DNA of 64,000 nucleotides from Planktothrix sp. PCC 11201 (GTDB taxonomy: Bacteria > Cyanobacteriota > Cyanobacteriia > Cyanobacteriales > Microcoleaceae), in assembly GCF_900009135.1 (NCBI RefSeq), contig NZ_LT797701.1:283206-347205 (forward strand), in the 5' to 3' direction. This document shows positions 32,531 through 40,558 of this stretch, piece after piece. The translations under genes and the position numbers were made by a program. Every line of letters begins with the position of its first letter. Positions within the stretch are counted from its first letter, which is position 1. Under the pieces are notes generated by a model. It had not been told where the DNA came from. It saw nothing but the letters and a program-made list of their open reading frames with translations, and searched no databases.

Positions 32531-32578
32531 CTAAACCTATTTAAAATTATCATAAAATAGTTGATAAAAATTAAAATC

Positions 32579-32710
32579 GTAGTGAGTCCTTTAGGACTCT
32601 CTTAATATTGGATTAAGACAGCCCTGAAGGGCTGACTACGGTTTATGTAGTGAGTCCTTTAGGACTCTCTTGGTATTGGATTAAGACAGCCCTGAAGGGC
32701 TGACTACGGT
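32579..32710. repeat. two tandem copies of a 64-bp double-hairpin element
   Basis: Copies at 32579-32642 and 32647-32710 (period 68) differ by only a couple of bases. Each begins GTAGTGAGTCC and ends CTGACTACGGT, so the ends GTAGT/ACTAC form terminal inverted repeats. Inside are two perfect hairpins: GAGTCC-TTTA-GGACTC and CAGCCC-TGAA-GGGCTG. The second copy runs into the 3' end of the minus-strand gene at 32704 and supplies its stop codon. Confidence 0.85.
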
Positions 32711-33087
32711 CTTGAGGCCTTGACATTGGGTACAGCAGAGCCATAATTAACTCGACAACCCAAATTAAATAAACTAGAACTACATTCTAACGGGACAACT
32801 TGATCTCCTAATAAGGCACTACAGCTAACATAATTATCATTATTACTATCTTTCAAAACACATTCAATGGGTCTGGCACCAGAACTACTTGTCCACATTT
32901 TCATTCCGATTTCTGCTACAATATGTTGATAAAAGAAGGTGAAAATTACTCCTCCTAAAAGCACAATTCCTAGTAGGGTGATTCTGACTTTCCAATTACT
33001 CAGAATCTTGCCGATAAATCCTTTAATACTGTCTAGGATGGATGTTGTTATCGGGGTTTGTGTATTCGCAGGTTGATTTTCCGTCAT
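32704..33087 (-). CDS. hypothetical protein with one membrane helix
   Basis: A 127-residue protein of unknown family. A Thr/Gln-rich cytoplasmic N-terminus (1-30) precedes a single helix (~34-53). The exposed C-terminal part has four cysteines (in IECVLKD, VSCSAL, LECSSS and LGCRV), which suggests two disulfides outside the cytoplasm. The last two codons and the TAG stop (RP-stop) fall within a palindromic repeat element, so the original C-terminus may have been different. A GGAAAG ribosome site precedes the ATG. No partner genes are evident. Confidence 0.65.
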   Translation of the reverse strand: MTENQPANTQTPITTSILDSIKGFIGKILSNWKVRITLLGIVLLGGVIFTFFYQHIVAEIGMKMWTSSSGARPIECVLKDSNNDNYVSCSALLGDQVVPLECSSSLFNLGCRVNYGSAVPNVKASRP

Positions 33088-33312
33088 CAGATCTTTCCTT
33101 TAAAATAATTGCTGCTGAGGTTAAGCCCAATTTAAGGTTAACGCCCAGGGTCTTACTTCTGTATTTTAACTGAATTTACTGAAAATTAGATTAGATCTGG
33201 CTAAATCTCTCAGAAGATGTAGCTCTAGCGGGGATTTATGATGCTATCTTAGTATCAATAAATCTTTTGTTTTCCGGTAGGAGCGATGTTTTATCTCTCT
33301 CAAAAAACGATG

Positions 33313-34716
33313 CTATTCTGTTTGAATTTGTGTTAATAAATCATTGAAAGGTTGCCAATTATCTTCAAGGGTAATTTGTTCCCAAACTGTTTCAATTTCA
33401 GGACGAATAATCACCATTTGAGGATTATAATAGTTTAATCGCTGTTTAATTTGCTCTAATTCAGGATAGGATAGGGTTTGTAAATGATGATAATATTGCT
33501 GTCTCCAAGCGTCTAAATGTTCCAGGGGTTCAGCATCTTTTAAAATATTCTGGGGTTGGTCTTGCCATTGCTGACAAAATTGTTCTCGCAGTTGCATAAA
33601 AAAATCGGGATAGCTAATTCGATTATTTTTGAGTAAATTAATCGTAATTTGCAATAATTCCTCTGCTTCTGGGGTGGGAAGTTGTGCAAACCCTAAACGA
33701 TTAATCATCCGTTGACGATAGAATTCTCGGTAATACTGTTGAAAAGGGTCTAAGGCTTTTTTGAGTTCTTCTAAAGGTATAACTAAAGATAACGGTTTTT
33801 GCAATAATTCTAAGTTTCCTTCACAGATAAAGGGTTGATTTCCATAACAATATAACCTGCCATAATCAAAATAGGCGGCGGTGAATTGCAGGTTATAATC
33901 GGGTATAAAGGCGTAGGGGCCATAATCAAAACTTTCCCCGGTAATGGACATATTATCGGTATTTAAGACCCCGTGACAAAACCCGGAAGCCATCCATTGG
34001 GCGACTAATTCGGCGACTCTTTTGACTAATTCGGCGTAAAATAAAATATAGCGATCGCTCTCTAATTTCAGGTTAGAATAATAATAGGTAATGACGTGAT
34101 CTAAGAGAATTTCGATTAGATCTTTTCGTTTAAAATAGTGCAACCGTTCAAAGGTTCCGAAGCGAATATGGGAGCGACTAAACCGGATCATAACGGAAGA
34201 ACGGGTGGGGGAAGGTTCATCTCCTCGCCACAGTTGTTCCCCAGTTTCAATTAAGCTTAAACACCGAGAGGTTTTTACCCGCATTCGATGCAACATTTCG
34301 GCGGCTAAAACTTCCCGCACGCCACCTTTTAAGGTTAATCTACCATCGGCATTTCGAGAGTAGGGAGTTCTTCCCGATCCCTTTGTCCCGAAATCGTATA
34401 ATTCCCCGTCTATTCCCCTGGTTTGACCATACAAAAACCCCCGTCCATCCCCCAAATAGGGGTTATATTCTCCAAACTGATAGCCGTGGTAACGCATCGC
34501 TAACAGGGGACGCACGGCTTCAAATTTGCCAAAGGCTTCGATAAAATGGTCGTCGGTAACGGTTTCGGGGTTGAGTCCTAACTGGGTTAATACGAAATCA
34601 TTGCGGAACCGGAGTTGGTGCCTCGGGAACTCCGCCGCCGTTACTATATCGGAATATTCACCGCCTAACGCCTCAAATGCGGGTTCATAGTCGAGGTGCA
34701 GGAACGGATTAGACAT
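33313..34716 (-). CDS. selO: protein adenylyltransferase SelO (YdiU/UPF0061)
   Basis: A 467-residue pseudokinase-fold enzyme that transfers AMP from ATP to protein Ser/Thr/Tyr residues. The family core is clear: YGYQFG-like [18 protein letters not shown] (~79-95), [33 protein letters not shown] (~109-141), and the catalytic [11 protein letters not shown] with DYGPYAF (~245-272). Length is close to that of other bacterial members. It has no signal peptide. The protein is linked in other bacteria to redox stress. It diverges from the ankyrin gene. Confidence 0.93.
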   Translation of the reverse strand: MSNPFLHLDYEPAFEALGGEYSDIVTAAEFPRHQLRFRNDFVLTQLGLNPETVTDDHFIEAFGKFEAVRPLLAMRYHGYQFGEYNPYLGDGRGFLYGQTRGIDGELYDFGTKGSGRTPYSRNADGRLTLKGGVREVLAAEMLHRMRVKTSRCLSLIETGEQLWRGDEPSPTRSSVMIRFSRSHIRFGTFERLHYFKRKDLIEILLDHVITYYYSNLKLESDRYILFYAELVKRVAELVAQWMASGFCHGVLNTDNMSITGESFDYGPYAFIPDYNLQFTAAYFDYGRLYCYGNQPFICEGNLELLQKPLSLVIPLEELKKALDPFQQYYREFYRQRMINRLGFAQLPTPEAEELLQITINLLKNNRISYPDFFMQLREQFCQQWQDQPQNILKDAEPLEHLDAWRQQYYHHLQTLSYPELEQIKQRLNYYNPQMVIIRPEIETVWEQITLEDNWQPFNDLLTQIQTE

Positions 34717-34882
34717 AAAATCCCCAATGATAGTCTATTGACAATATTACCCTAATTTGGAAAAACTGTCAATTTCCGAGGGGGAAAATCTCAGATCAGG
34801 GATTAATAATCAGGTGATAAATGCTATTATTTTTGAAGTAGCATTAACTGCGTATCGATACTTTTAAATAAACGAATTCAAT

Positions 34883-34889
34883 AGGAGGG
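34883..34889 (+). promoter_or_regulatory. strong Shine-Dalgarno site deciding a GTG start
   Basis: AGGAGGG lies six bases before the GTG at 34896. No ATG is available nearby in this frame, so the site supports GTG as the true start of the ankyrin protein. Confidence 0.75.
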
Positions 34890-34895
34890 AAACCA

Positions 34896-35372
34896 GTGAC
34901 TGAGTTAATTAAGGCAATTGAAACGGGAGAAATAGATCGGGTTAAAACGGCTTTAAGTCAAAACCCTGATATTAATGCTCAAAACGAACAGGGAAATACG
35001 GGATTAATTACGGCGATTACTTTAGGCAAAAAAGATATAGTAAAACTCTTAATAGAAGCGGGAGCAGATGTCAATGTACCTGATAATGATCATTGGACTC
35101 CTTTGATGGAAGCGGCGGCAAGTGGTTACTTAGAAATCGTGCAGTTATTATTAGATACCGGGGCGGATATTCAGGCTCAAACTAATTTTGGGTTAACGGC
35201 GTTAATGGGTGCGGCTGGAAGCGGGCATAAACCGATTGTGGAGTTATTATTAAAGAGTGGCGCAGATTTAACTACAAAAGATCAGAATAGTTGGACGGCT
35301 TTAATTTGGGCATCTTCGGAGCAACATACAGAGGTTGTGGAATTAATCAAACAATATCGAGATCGTGATTAA
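34896..35372 (+). CDS. ankyrin-repeat protein
   Basis: A 158-residue soluble protein built from about five ankyrin repeats (starting near residues 2, 35, 68, 101 and 134) with standard landmarks such as G-N-T-G-L-I-T-A and W-T-P-L-M-E-A-A. It has no enzymatic domain, so it is probably a protein-protein adaptor. Start is GTG with a strong ribosome site. It diverges from selO and precedes the creatininase-family gene by about 100 bases on the same strand. A partner cannot be named. Confidence 0.9.
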   Translation: MTELIKAIETGEIDRVKTALSQNPDINAQNEQGNTGLITAITLGKKDIVKLLIEAGADVNVPDNDHWTPLMEAAASGYLEIVQLLLDTGADIQAQTNFGLTALMGAAGSGHKPIVELLLKSGADLTTKDQNSWTALIWASSEQHTEVVELIKQYRDRD

Positions 35373-35474
35373 AAATCTGATAGAACTCGGAAGGTGAGGA
35401 AAATGCGATCGCTATTTTCTATAAAATGAATTCTGTCAGTATTTACCCTGATGTAGAATAATCATAAATTAATC

Positions 35475-36284
35475 ATGCACAACTTTATACCCCCAAAACG
35501 GTTTTTCCCCTATTTAACCTGGAGAGAAATTGCATCAATGGCCGATAAAAGTAATGTGGTTATTTTACAACCGATTGGCTCCATTGAACAACATGGCCCC
35601 CATTTACCGTTAATTGTTGATGCAGCGATCGCAACGGCTGTAACAGGTCACGCCTTAGCCCAACTTAATGATAACATTCCTGCCTATGCTTTGCCAACAA
35701 TTTATTATGGAAAATCCAATGAACATTGGCATTTCCCTGGAACAATAACCCTGAATTCCCAAACTTTAATAGCGGTATTAATGGAATTAGGCGCAAGTCT
35801 TTATCGGGCTGGGTTTAGAAAATTAGCCTTTATTAATGGTCACGGCGGACAACCCCAAATTTTAGAACTAGTGGCGCGGGACTTACATCAAAACTATGAA
35901 GATTTTTCCGTGTTTCCCCTGTTTGTTTGGCGAGTTCCCAATCTAGCCTCAGAATTATTAACCCCGAAGGAATTAGAACTCGGAATTCACGCCGGAGATG
36001 CCGAAACCAGTTTAATGTTATCCTTACTTCCAGAACAAGTTAAAATGGAACAAGCGGTTTGTGAATATCCCCATAATTTACCCGAAAATAGTTTATTAAG
36101 TATGGAAGGAAACTTACCCTTTGCTTGGGTAACAAAAGATTTAACCAAAACCGGGGTTTTAGGGGATGCAACGGTGGCAACAAAAGAAAAAGGCGATCGC
36201 ATTTTAGCCTCTTTAGTAAATAGTTGGGTACAAGTTATTGAGGATTTATATAAATTTCAACAACCCCAAAGATTTAGGGATTAA
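35475..36284 (+). CDS. creatininase family amidohydrolase
   Basis: A 269-residue metal-dependent amidohydrolase. The family metal motifs are present: GSIEQHGPHLPLIVDAAIA (residues ~34-52), a catalytic INGHGGQ segment (~118-124) and HAGDAETSLML (~171-181). Family members act on creatinine or on lactam/formamide intermediates in cofactor synthesis; the substrate here is unknown. A Trp/Phe-rich tail near 240-262 lies after the core. It has no signal peptide. Ycf23 follows 206 bases downstream after a palindromic repeat region. Confidence 0.88.
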   Translation: MHNFIPPKRFFPYLTWREIASMADKSNVVILQPIGSIEQHGPHLPLIVDAAIATAVTGHALAQLNDNIPAYALPTIYYGKSNEHWHFPGTITLNSQTLIAVLMELGASLYRAGFRKLAFINGHGGQPQILELVARDLHQNYEDFSVFPLFVWRVPNLASELLTPKELELGIHAGDAETSLMLSLLPEQVKMEQAVCEYPHNLPENSLLSMEGNLPFAWVTKDLTKTGVLGDATVATKEKGDRILASLVNSWVQVIEDLYKFQQPQRFRD

Positions 36285-36318
36285 TTAAATATTAACATGG
36301 CTTAAAATCCAAATAATC

Positions 36319-36346
36319 GTAGGGGCGAGGCGCGCCTCGCCCCTAC
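36319..36346. repeat. perfect 28-bp palindrome, GTAGGGGCG family
   Basis: Two 12-base arms starting GTAGGGGCGAGG close over CGCG with no mismatch. The same outer arms with a different core occur at 51747-51774, and a wobble-tolerant form at 37257-37284, each 28 bp long. Confidence 0.8.
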
Positions 36347-36454
36347 AGAGGACTGAAATAAAAATCCTATAATTTTAGATAACAAATAATTTTTATGATT
36401 ACAATTACCCGAATGTCATAACTTATGGGACAATGTTTTTACCTAAGATAGTCA

Positions 36455-36475
36455 GAGGCGTGAACGCCTCACTAC
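36455..36475. repeat. half-element hairpin GAGGCG-TGAA-CGCCTC with ACTAC tail
   Basis: A perfect six-base-pair stem with a TGAA loop is followed by ACTAC, the same plan as each half of the double-hairpin element at 32579-32710. It lies 16 bases before the ycf23 start. Confidence 0.6.
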
Positions 36476-36490
36476 ATCAATACTAAAATT

Positions 36491-37237
36491 ATGATGAATT
36501 CATCCTTACAACGAGCATTCGACCAAGGCAACGCCCTGAAAGTAATTAGCGGTTTAACCAATTTTAACGTTGGGCGGGTCGCTTCTGTGGTCAAAGCCGC
36601 AACCCAAGGGGGCGCAACCTTTGTGGATATTGCCGCCGACCCCAACTTAGTGCAAATTGTTCGTGAATTAACCCATCTCCCCATCTGTGTTTCTGCGGTT
36701 GAACCGGAAAAATTTGTGACCTGCGTAGAAGCGGGTGTAGACCTGATTGAAATTGGTAACTTCGACGCCTTCTATACTCAAGGACGGCGGTTTGAAGCGG
36801 CGGAAGTGTTGCAACTAACCCACGAAACCCGCGCCTTACTGCCCCATATTACCCTATCGGTCACCGTTCCCCATATCCTGGAACTTGACCAGCAGGTTGA
36901 ACTCGCCCTCGAACTCGTGAAAGCGGGTGCAGATATCATCCAAACCGAAGGTGGAACCAGTTCTTCCCCGGTTCATGGCGGGACATTAGGACTAATTGAA
37001 AAAGCAGCCCCCACCTTAGCCGCCGCCTGGGAAATTTCTCGTGCTGTGTCCGTCCCCGTATTATGCGCTTCGGGTATTTCTAATATTACCGCTCCCATGG
37101 CGATTGCAGCCGGAGCCGCCGGGGTGGGCGTGGGTTCAGCTATTAACCGCCTCGATAACGAAGTGGCGATGGTGGCGGTGGTTCGGAGTTTAGTGGAAGC
37201 CTTAGCCACGGTGAAAGCCAACCGAGTTTACGCCTAA
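36491..37237 (+). CDS. ycf23: Ycf23 / DUF561 protein
   Basis: A 248-residue TIM-barrel-like protein of the Ycf23 (DUF561) family, conserved in cyanobacteria and some plastid genomes. Recognised by LKVISGLTNFNVGRVASVVKAA (residues ~16-37), VDIAADPNLV, an I-E-I-G-N-F-D-A-F-Y segment (~86-95) and a glycine-rich phosphate-site-like ASGISNITAPMAIAAGAAGVGVGSA (~195-219). No function has been assigned to the family that I know of. It has no signal peptide. A dispersed palindrome lies just upstream and another just downstream. Confidence 0.92.
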   Translation: MMNSSLQRAFDQGNALKVISGLTNFNVGRVASVVKAATQGGATFVDIAADPNLVQIVRELTHLPICVSAVEPEKFVTCVEAGVDLIEIGNFDAFYTQGRRFEAAEVLQLTHETRALLPHITLSVTVPHILELDQQVELALELVKAGADIIQTEGGTSSSPVHGGTLGLIEKAAPTLAAAWEISRAVSVPVLCASGISNITAPMAIAAGAAGVGVGSAINRLDNEVAMVAVVRSLVEALATVKANRVYA

Positions 37238-37256
37238 TTTGGAGTTATGATCGGGT

Positions 37257-37284
37257 GTAGGGACGGGCTATAGCACGTCTCTAC
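37257..37284. repeat. 28-bp imperfect palindrome, GTAGGGACG family
   Basis: Arms GTAGGGACGGGCTA and TAGCACGTCTCTAC pair with only two G-T wobbles and no loop. The length is exactly that of the perfect 28-bp palindromes at 36319 and 51747. It lies between convergent genes and could act as a bidirectional terminator. Confidence 0.6.
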
Positions 37285-37303
37285 AGGATTTAAGTCTAAA
37301 AAC

Positions 37304-37954
37304 CTATGAATAAGTTATAAACCAAGCTAAATAATCTTCTATCAAACTATGGTTGGGGGAATCTTCGTCTGATACTTCTAATTCTGCTAAAGGAAGGGTA
37401 AATTGTCGATTATCGCTGACCCGTTTAACATCCACCATAATCCCATCCGTATCATCAAATTTAGGCTGAAAATTTTCTAATACAAAAACATCGGTGTAAG
37501 AGGGATTAGTTTTTTTCAGTTCTTCATATTCTTTGATTTTTCCTGAACCGTAAAGATATTCTTCTTCCCATAAAAATTCTTCTGAGCCACTTAAATAACA
37601 AGGTAATTCAAGATTTTCTTTCAAATACTTAAAATATTTATTTAAAGTTTTTTGATTAACCTTGATCCGGCTATTACCTAAAATTTTCTTGACTTTTTCT
37701 TCAAATTCTTCTACATCAAATGTTTCATCCTCATCGTCATCTTCAACATCAAAGAAATTTTTATTAATTAATCCCAATGACTCCATTTGTTCAATCATAC
37801 TTTTTAGTATCATTCTGGGATCGGAGTGGTCTAGGCTATTTCGTCGCTTACTCAATAAACCCGACATAATGGTTTCATCAATTTGAATTGGTTTCAAATC
37901 ATCCCCGGGGGGCTGTAATTTTTTTTTGTTTTTGTTTTGATATGGTTTAGACAT
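37304..37954 (-). CDS. hypothetical protein with CcbP-like C-terminal region
   Basis: A 216-residue acidic protein. The N-terminal part (1-100) is Lys/Asp/Glu-rich, with a run of acidic residues near 69-76. The second half (~110-190) has the pattern LPCYLSGSEEFLWEEEYLYG, then EYEELKKTNPSYTDVFVLENF. This resembles the small cyanobacterial calcium-binding protein family typified by Anabaena CcbP. I recall that match from pattern only, so it is tentative. If right, the gene product could bind Ca2+ through its acidic surface. It is convergent with ycf23. Confidence 0.6.
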   Translation of the reverse strand: MSKPYQNKNKKKLQPPGDDLKPIQIDETIMSGLLSKRRNSLDHSDPRMILKSMIEQMESLGLINKNFFDVEDDDEDETFDVEEFEEKVKKILGNSRIKVNQKTLNKYFKYLKENLELPCYLSGSEEFLWEEEYLYGSGKIKEYEELKKTNPSYTDVFVLENFQPKFDDTDGIMVDVKRVSDNRQFTLPLAELEVSDEDSPNHSLIEDYLAWFITYS

Positions 37955-38140
37955 TCCGTTACACCAAGCACAGTAGTTCTTCGTCTCAACCCTAGATGAT
38001 TTTAATTAATCTGGTTTAAGGTTGATAGTTATAGAGACGTGATTGGTTTACACCTCTATCTACTTTCAGCCTTAAGATTTTTCTATGGGGAAGGGAGTAG
38101 AATTTAGTATATCGTGCTACAGGTATTTTTGATATTCTCA

Positions 38141-38145
38141 AGGAG
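38141..38145 (+). promoter_or_regulatory. ribosome binding site of the DUF2301 gene
   Basis: AGGAG lies eight bases before the ATG at 38154 and supports this start. Confidence 0.6.
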
Positions 38146-38153
38146 AGACAATT

Positions 38154-38810
38154 ATGGTACAAACACAACAGGACTCTATACCCGTTATTTATCAAGGACA
38201 GTTCGGCAATTATACAATTAATGATCGCGATCGCCAAGGTGTGATCATTTACCGTACAGGCCTAATTATAGCAGCCCTGTGCTTCACCGTTGCTGCTGGA
38301 TTAGTTTTATTCCAACTCAATACCCCCGGGGTTCTACAAGCATTAACCCCCATCTACTTCTGTTTTTGGTTGGCTTTGGGGGTGAGTTTATTCACCATTC
38401 ATATCTATTTAATTCAGTTACATCAACTGCTAGAACTGTTTTGGTTAATTGGTGGAATTGCTTCGGTGGTGTTTGCTGTGGTCGATCCAGAACCCTTAGC
38501 ATTAACCATTTATCACCATCCTTATAGCTTATTTGGGGTGGGATTTACCTTTGTAGCCTTAACAGGAATTTATTTTAAAGAAGCCTTCTGTTTTAATCGC
38601 GTGGAAACTAAACTCTTAACTCCTTTAGTCCCAATTTTTTTATTAGGATTTATGGCGGGTTTTTGGTCAGTTGATGCTCAAAGAATTTTCCTGGCATTTT
38701 GGGCGATTCAATTTATTATTTTTGCAGGTCGGAAAATATTCCAAGGAATTCCAGGAGATATTGGGGATAAAAGCGTTTTTGATTATTTAAAGAATCAACA
38801 ATTTGCCTAA
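38154..38810 (+). CDS. DUF2301 membrane protein
   Basis: A 218-residue integral membrane protein matching the DUF2301 family of cyanobacteria. A hydrophilic N-terminus (1-35) ends in the D-R-D-R-Q-G-V-I-I-Y-R-T-G segment, followed by six or seven helices. Landmarks include FGVGFTFVALTGIYFKEAFCFNRVETK (~124-150) and a C-terminal GIPGDIGDKSVFDYLK. Function is unknown. It stands alone between convergent and divergent minus-strand genes. A palindromic repeat follows 12 bases after its stop. Confidence 0.88.
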   Translation: MVQTQQDSIPVIYQGQFGNYTINDRDRQGVIIYRTGLIIAALCFTVAAGLVLFQLNTPGVLQALTPIYFCFWLALGVSLFTIHIYLIQLHQLLELFWLIGGIASVVFAVVDPEPLALTIYHHPYSLFGVGFTFVALTGIYFKEAFCFNRVETKLLTPLVPIFLLGFMAGFWSVDAQRIFLAFWAIQFIIFAGRKIFQGIPGDIGDKSVFDYLKNQQFA

Positions 38811-38822
38811 TACAAAAATTGT

Positions 38823-38903
38823 TGATCCCCCCTAACCCCCCTTAAAAAAAGGGGGGAACAAGACTTCAAAGTCCCCATTTTTAAGGGGGATTTAGGGGGA
38901 TCA
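38823..38903. repeat. 81-bp GATCCCCC-type palindromic element
   Basis: The ends TGATCCCCCCTAACCCCCCTT and AAGGGGGATTTAGGGGGATCA are near-perfect inverted repeats of 21 bases, with an internal shorter inverted pair. The same element, enlarged, occurs at 43565-43675 and a partial one near 43711-43745. It lies between convergent genes. Confidence 0.75.
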
Positions 38904-38938
38904 TATCTGGGATGTAATTAATAGTTATCACAAATAAG

Positions 38939-40246
38939 CTAATCTAATTCCGCATAATCAGGTAATTTTTCTTTTAAGATTTTACCCTTTCTAATCACCA
39001 TCCGATCGCTCTGACAACGAGATAATATTTCACTCAAATACCGTCCTTGAAAAATAATAAAATCCGCCACCATTCCCACGCCAAGGCATCCGGTATCGGG
39101 TAAACCCATAAAATCCGCCGGGATGGTTGTGACACTCGATAACCAATCTTGAAACGGTCGATCTAAATGACAAGTTCTCACCGCCATTTTAAAGACTTCT
39201 AACCCATCATGGTCGCCAAATCCATAAAACGGATCACGACAATTATCACTGGCAAAAGCCACGGAAATTCCCGTTTGTTTCAATTCATGGACTAAGGTTG
39301 TTCCCCGCCAACGGGGGGTTTTAGGAGATTGAGATTGATCATATTGACGATCTTGTAAATAGAGATTACACATCGGTAAACTGACAATTCCAATGTTTGC
39401 AGCTTTAACTAATTCTAAGGTTTTTTGAACAATATCCTCCGGTTGTACGGCTAAACTACAACAATGTCCGCAAATAATTTTCCCCTCAAATTGATATTTT
39501 AATGCCGCTTCGGCAATTTTAGATAAACAAATTGATTCGGCTTCTCCATTTTCATCGACATGGAAATCTAAGTTCAAATTCCGGTCTTTAGCAATAGCAA
39601 AAATTCGCTCAATTTGTTGATCTAAATCAGGATTAATATAGGCAACACCCCCTAAAATCCCGCCAGATTCAGCTACTTTATTGACTAATTTTTCCCCTTC
39701 CGCCGTTGAATAATAGTCTAAAGTCGCTAAGGAAACACCTTGCAAAATTAAGCGATCTTCCCATGCTTTTTTTAAGGTATTAAAAACATCCCAATTTATA
39801 TCTATTAATTTTCCCGCCGAATCTAAATGGGTTCTAATGGCTTTGGTTCCATGGACATAACTACACTTTAACCCAAATTCCATTCGTCGGTAAATATCTT
39901 CGGTAGTCCAGGTTTTTTCATCTTTAAATATTGCTAATAACGCATCCTGAAAAGTTCCTGTTTTATTGGGCGATCGCTCCCAAATATGACCCTTATCTAA
40001 ATGAGTATGAACATCTACAAAACAGGGCCAAATTTGTTTCCCCTGTAAATCCACCGAGGGGATATTTTCTAACTCAACACCTCCGACAACAGCCATCTGA
40101 TTAATGATTCCCGAGGTGATTTTAATATCAACTAAAGCCATACCATCCGTATTAGCTGAAGCTGCGATCGCCCCATCAATATTGGTCAGTACACAAACCG
40201 GAACTCGAACATTTTTCAACCCGTAACAAGAAGTATTTGGAATCAT
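38939..40246 (-). CDS. codA: cytosine deaminase-type amidohydrolase
   Basis: A 435-residue amidohydrolase matching the CodA type, which deaminates cytosine to uracil and frees ammonia. The metal ligands are visible: H80 and H82 in DVHTHLDKGH, a His in DFHVDENGEAES (~229), the GHCCSLA segment (~262), and an Asp in ASDNCRDPFYGFGDHDG near 345. The N-x-R-D-P and G-D-H-D-G forms are typical of cytosine deaminases. The gene diverges from nirA, and the shared gap holds an NtcA-type site 77 bases from its ATG. That suggests nitrogen-dependent expression (inference). Other substrates in the family cannot be excluded. Confidence 0.83.
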   Translation of the reverse strand: MIPNTSCYGLKNVRVPVCVLTNIDGAIAASANTDGMALVDIKITSGIINQMAVVGGVELENIPSVDLQGKQIWPCFVDVHTHLDKGHIWERSPNKTGTFQDALLAIFKDEKTWTTEDIYRRMEFGLKCSYVHGTKAIRTHLDSAGKLIDINWDVFNTLKKAWEDRLILQGVSLATLDYYSTAEGEKLVNKVAESGGILGGVAYINPDLDQQIERIFAIAKDRNLNLDFHVDENGEAESICLSKIAEAALKYQFEGKIICGHCCSLAVQPEDIVQKTLELVKAANIGIVSLPMCNLYLQDRQYDQSQSPKTPRWRGTTLVHELKQTGISVAFASDNCRDPFYGFGDHDGLEVFKMAVRTCHLDRPFQDWLSSVTTIPADFMGLPDTGCLGVGMVADFIIFQGRYLSEILSRCQSDRMVIRKGKILKEKLPDYAELD

Positions 40247-40322
40247 AATTCTAGCTAAAAATTTCAGATTATGTAAAAAATGTATGATAAGAATGCAAAA
40301 TCTTCATAAAGTTTTAAGTTTT

Positions 40323-40336
40323 GTAACATTAGCTAC
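40323..40336 (+). promoter_or_regulatory. NtcA-binding site of the nirA operon
   Basis: GTAACATTAGCTAC fits the NtcA consensus GTA-N8-TAC exactly. It lies 222 bases before the nirA ATG. A TA-N3-T box follows 22 bases later, the spacing expected of NtcA-activated promoters in nitrogen-starved cyanobacteria. The site is symmetric and lies in the gap shared with codA. Confidence 0.85.
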
Positions 40337-40358
40337 GATTGCATCGGGTATAGGGGTC

Positions 40359-40364
40359 TAACTT
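40359..40364 (+). promoter_or_regulatory. -10 box of the nirA promoter
   Basis: TAACTT fits the TA-N3-T form and stands 22 bases after the NtcA site, so transcription would begin near 40371 and leave a leader of roughly 190 bases. Confidence 0.65.
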
Positions 40365-40558
40365 ATTCACATTGCTTAACCTTTGGGTTGAGGTCAAGAA
40401 CCTCCCAGTTCAAACACAAGAGGTCAATACTCTAATTTTAGATTTGAGTCTTCCATGATACGGTTTGTGTCCCACAGACCTGTTACTGTTTGGCCAAATT
40501 TGATCCATTTGTCATTCGCCCGACAAATTCGAGACATAGCAACACTGAGGAATCCGCT

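Noticed and set aside
40490..40558. TTG-initiated extension of nirA
   Set aside because: The downstream ATG has a properly spaced GAGGA site and gives the usual NirA length; the extra 23 residues have no family support.
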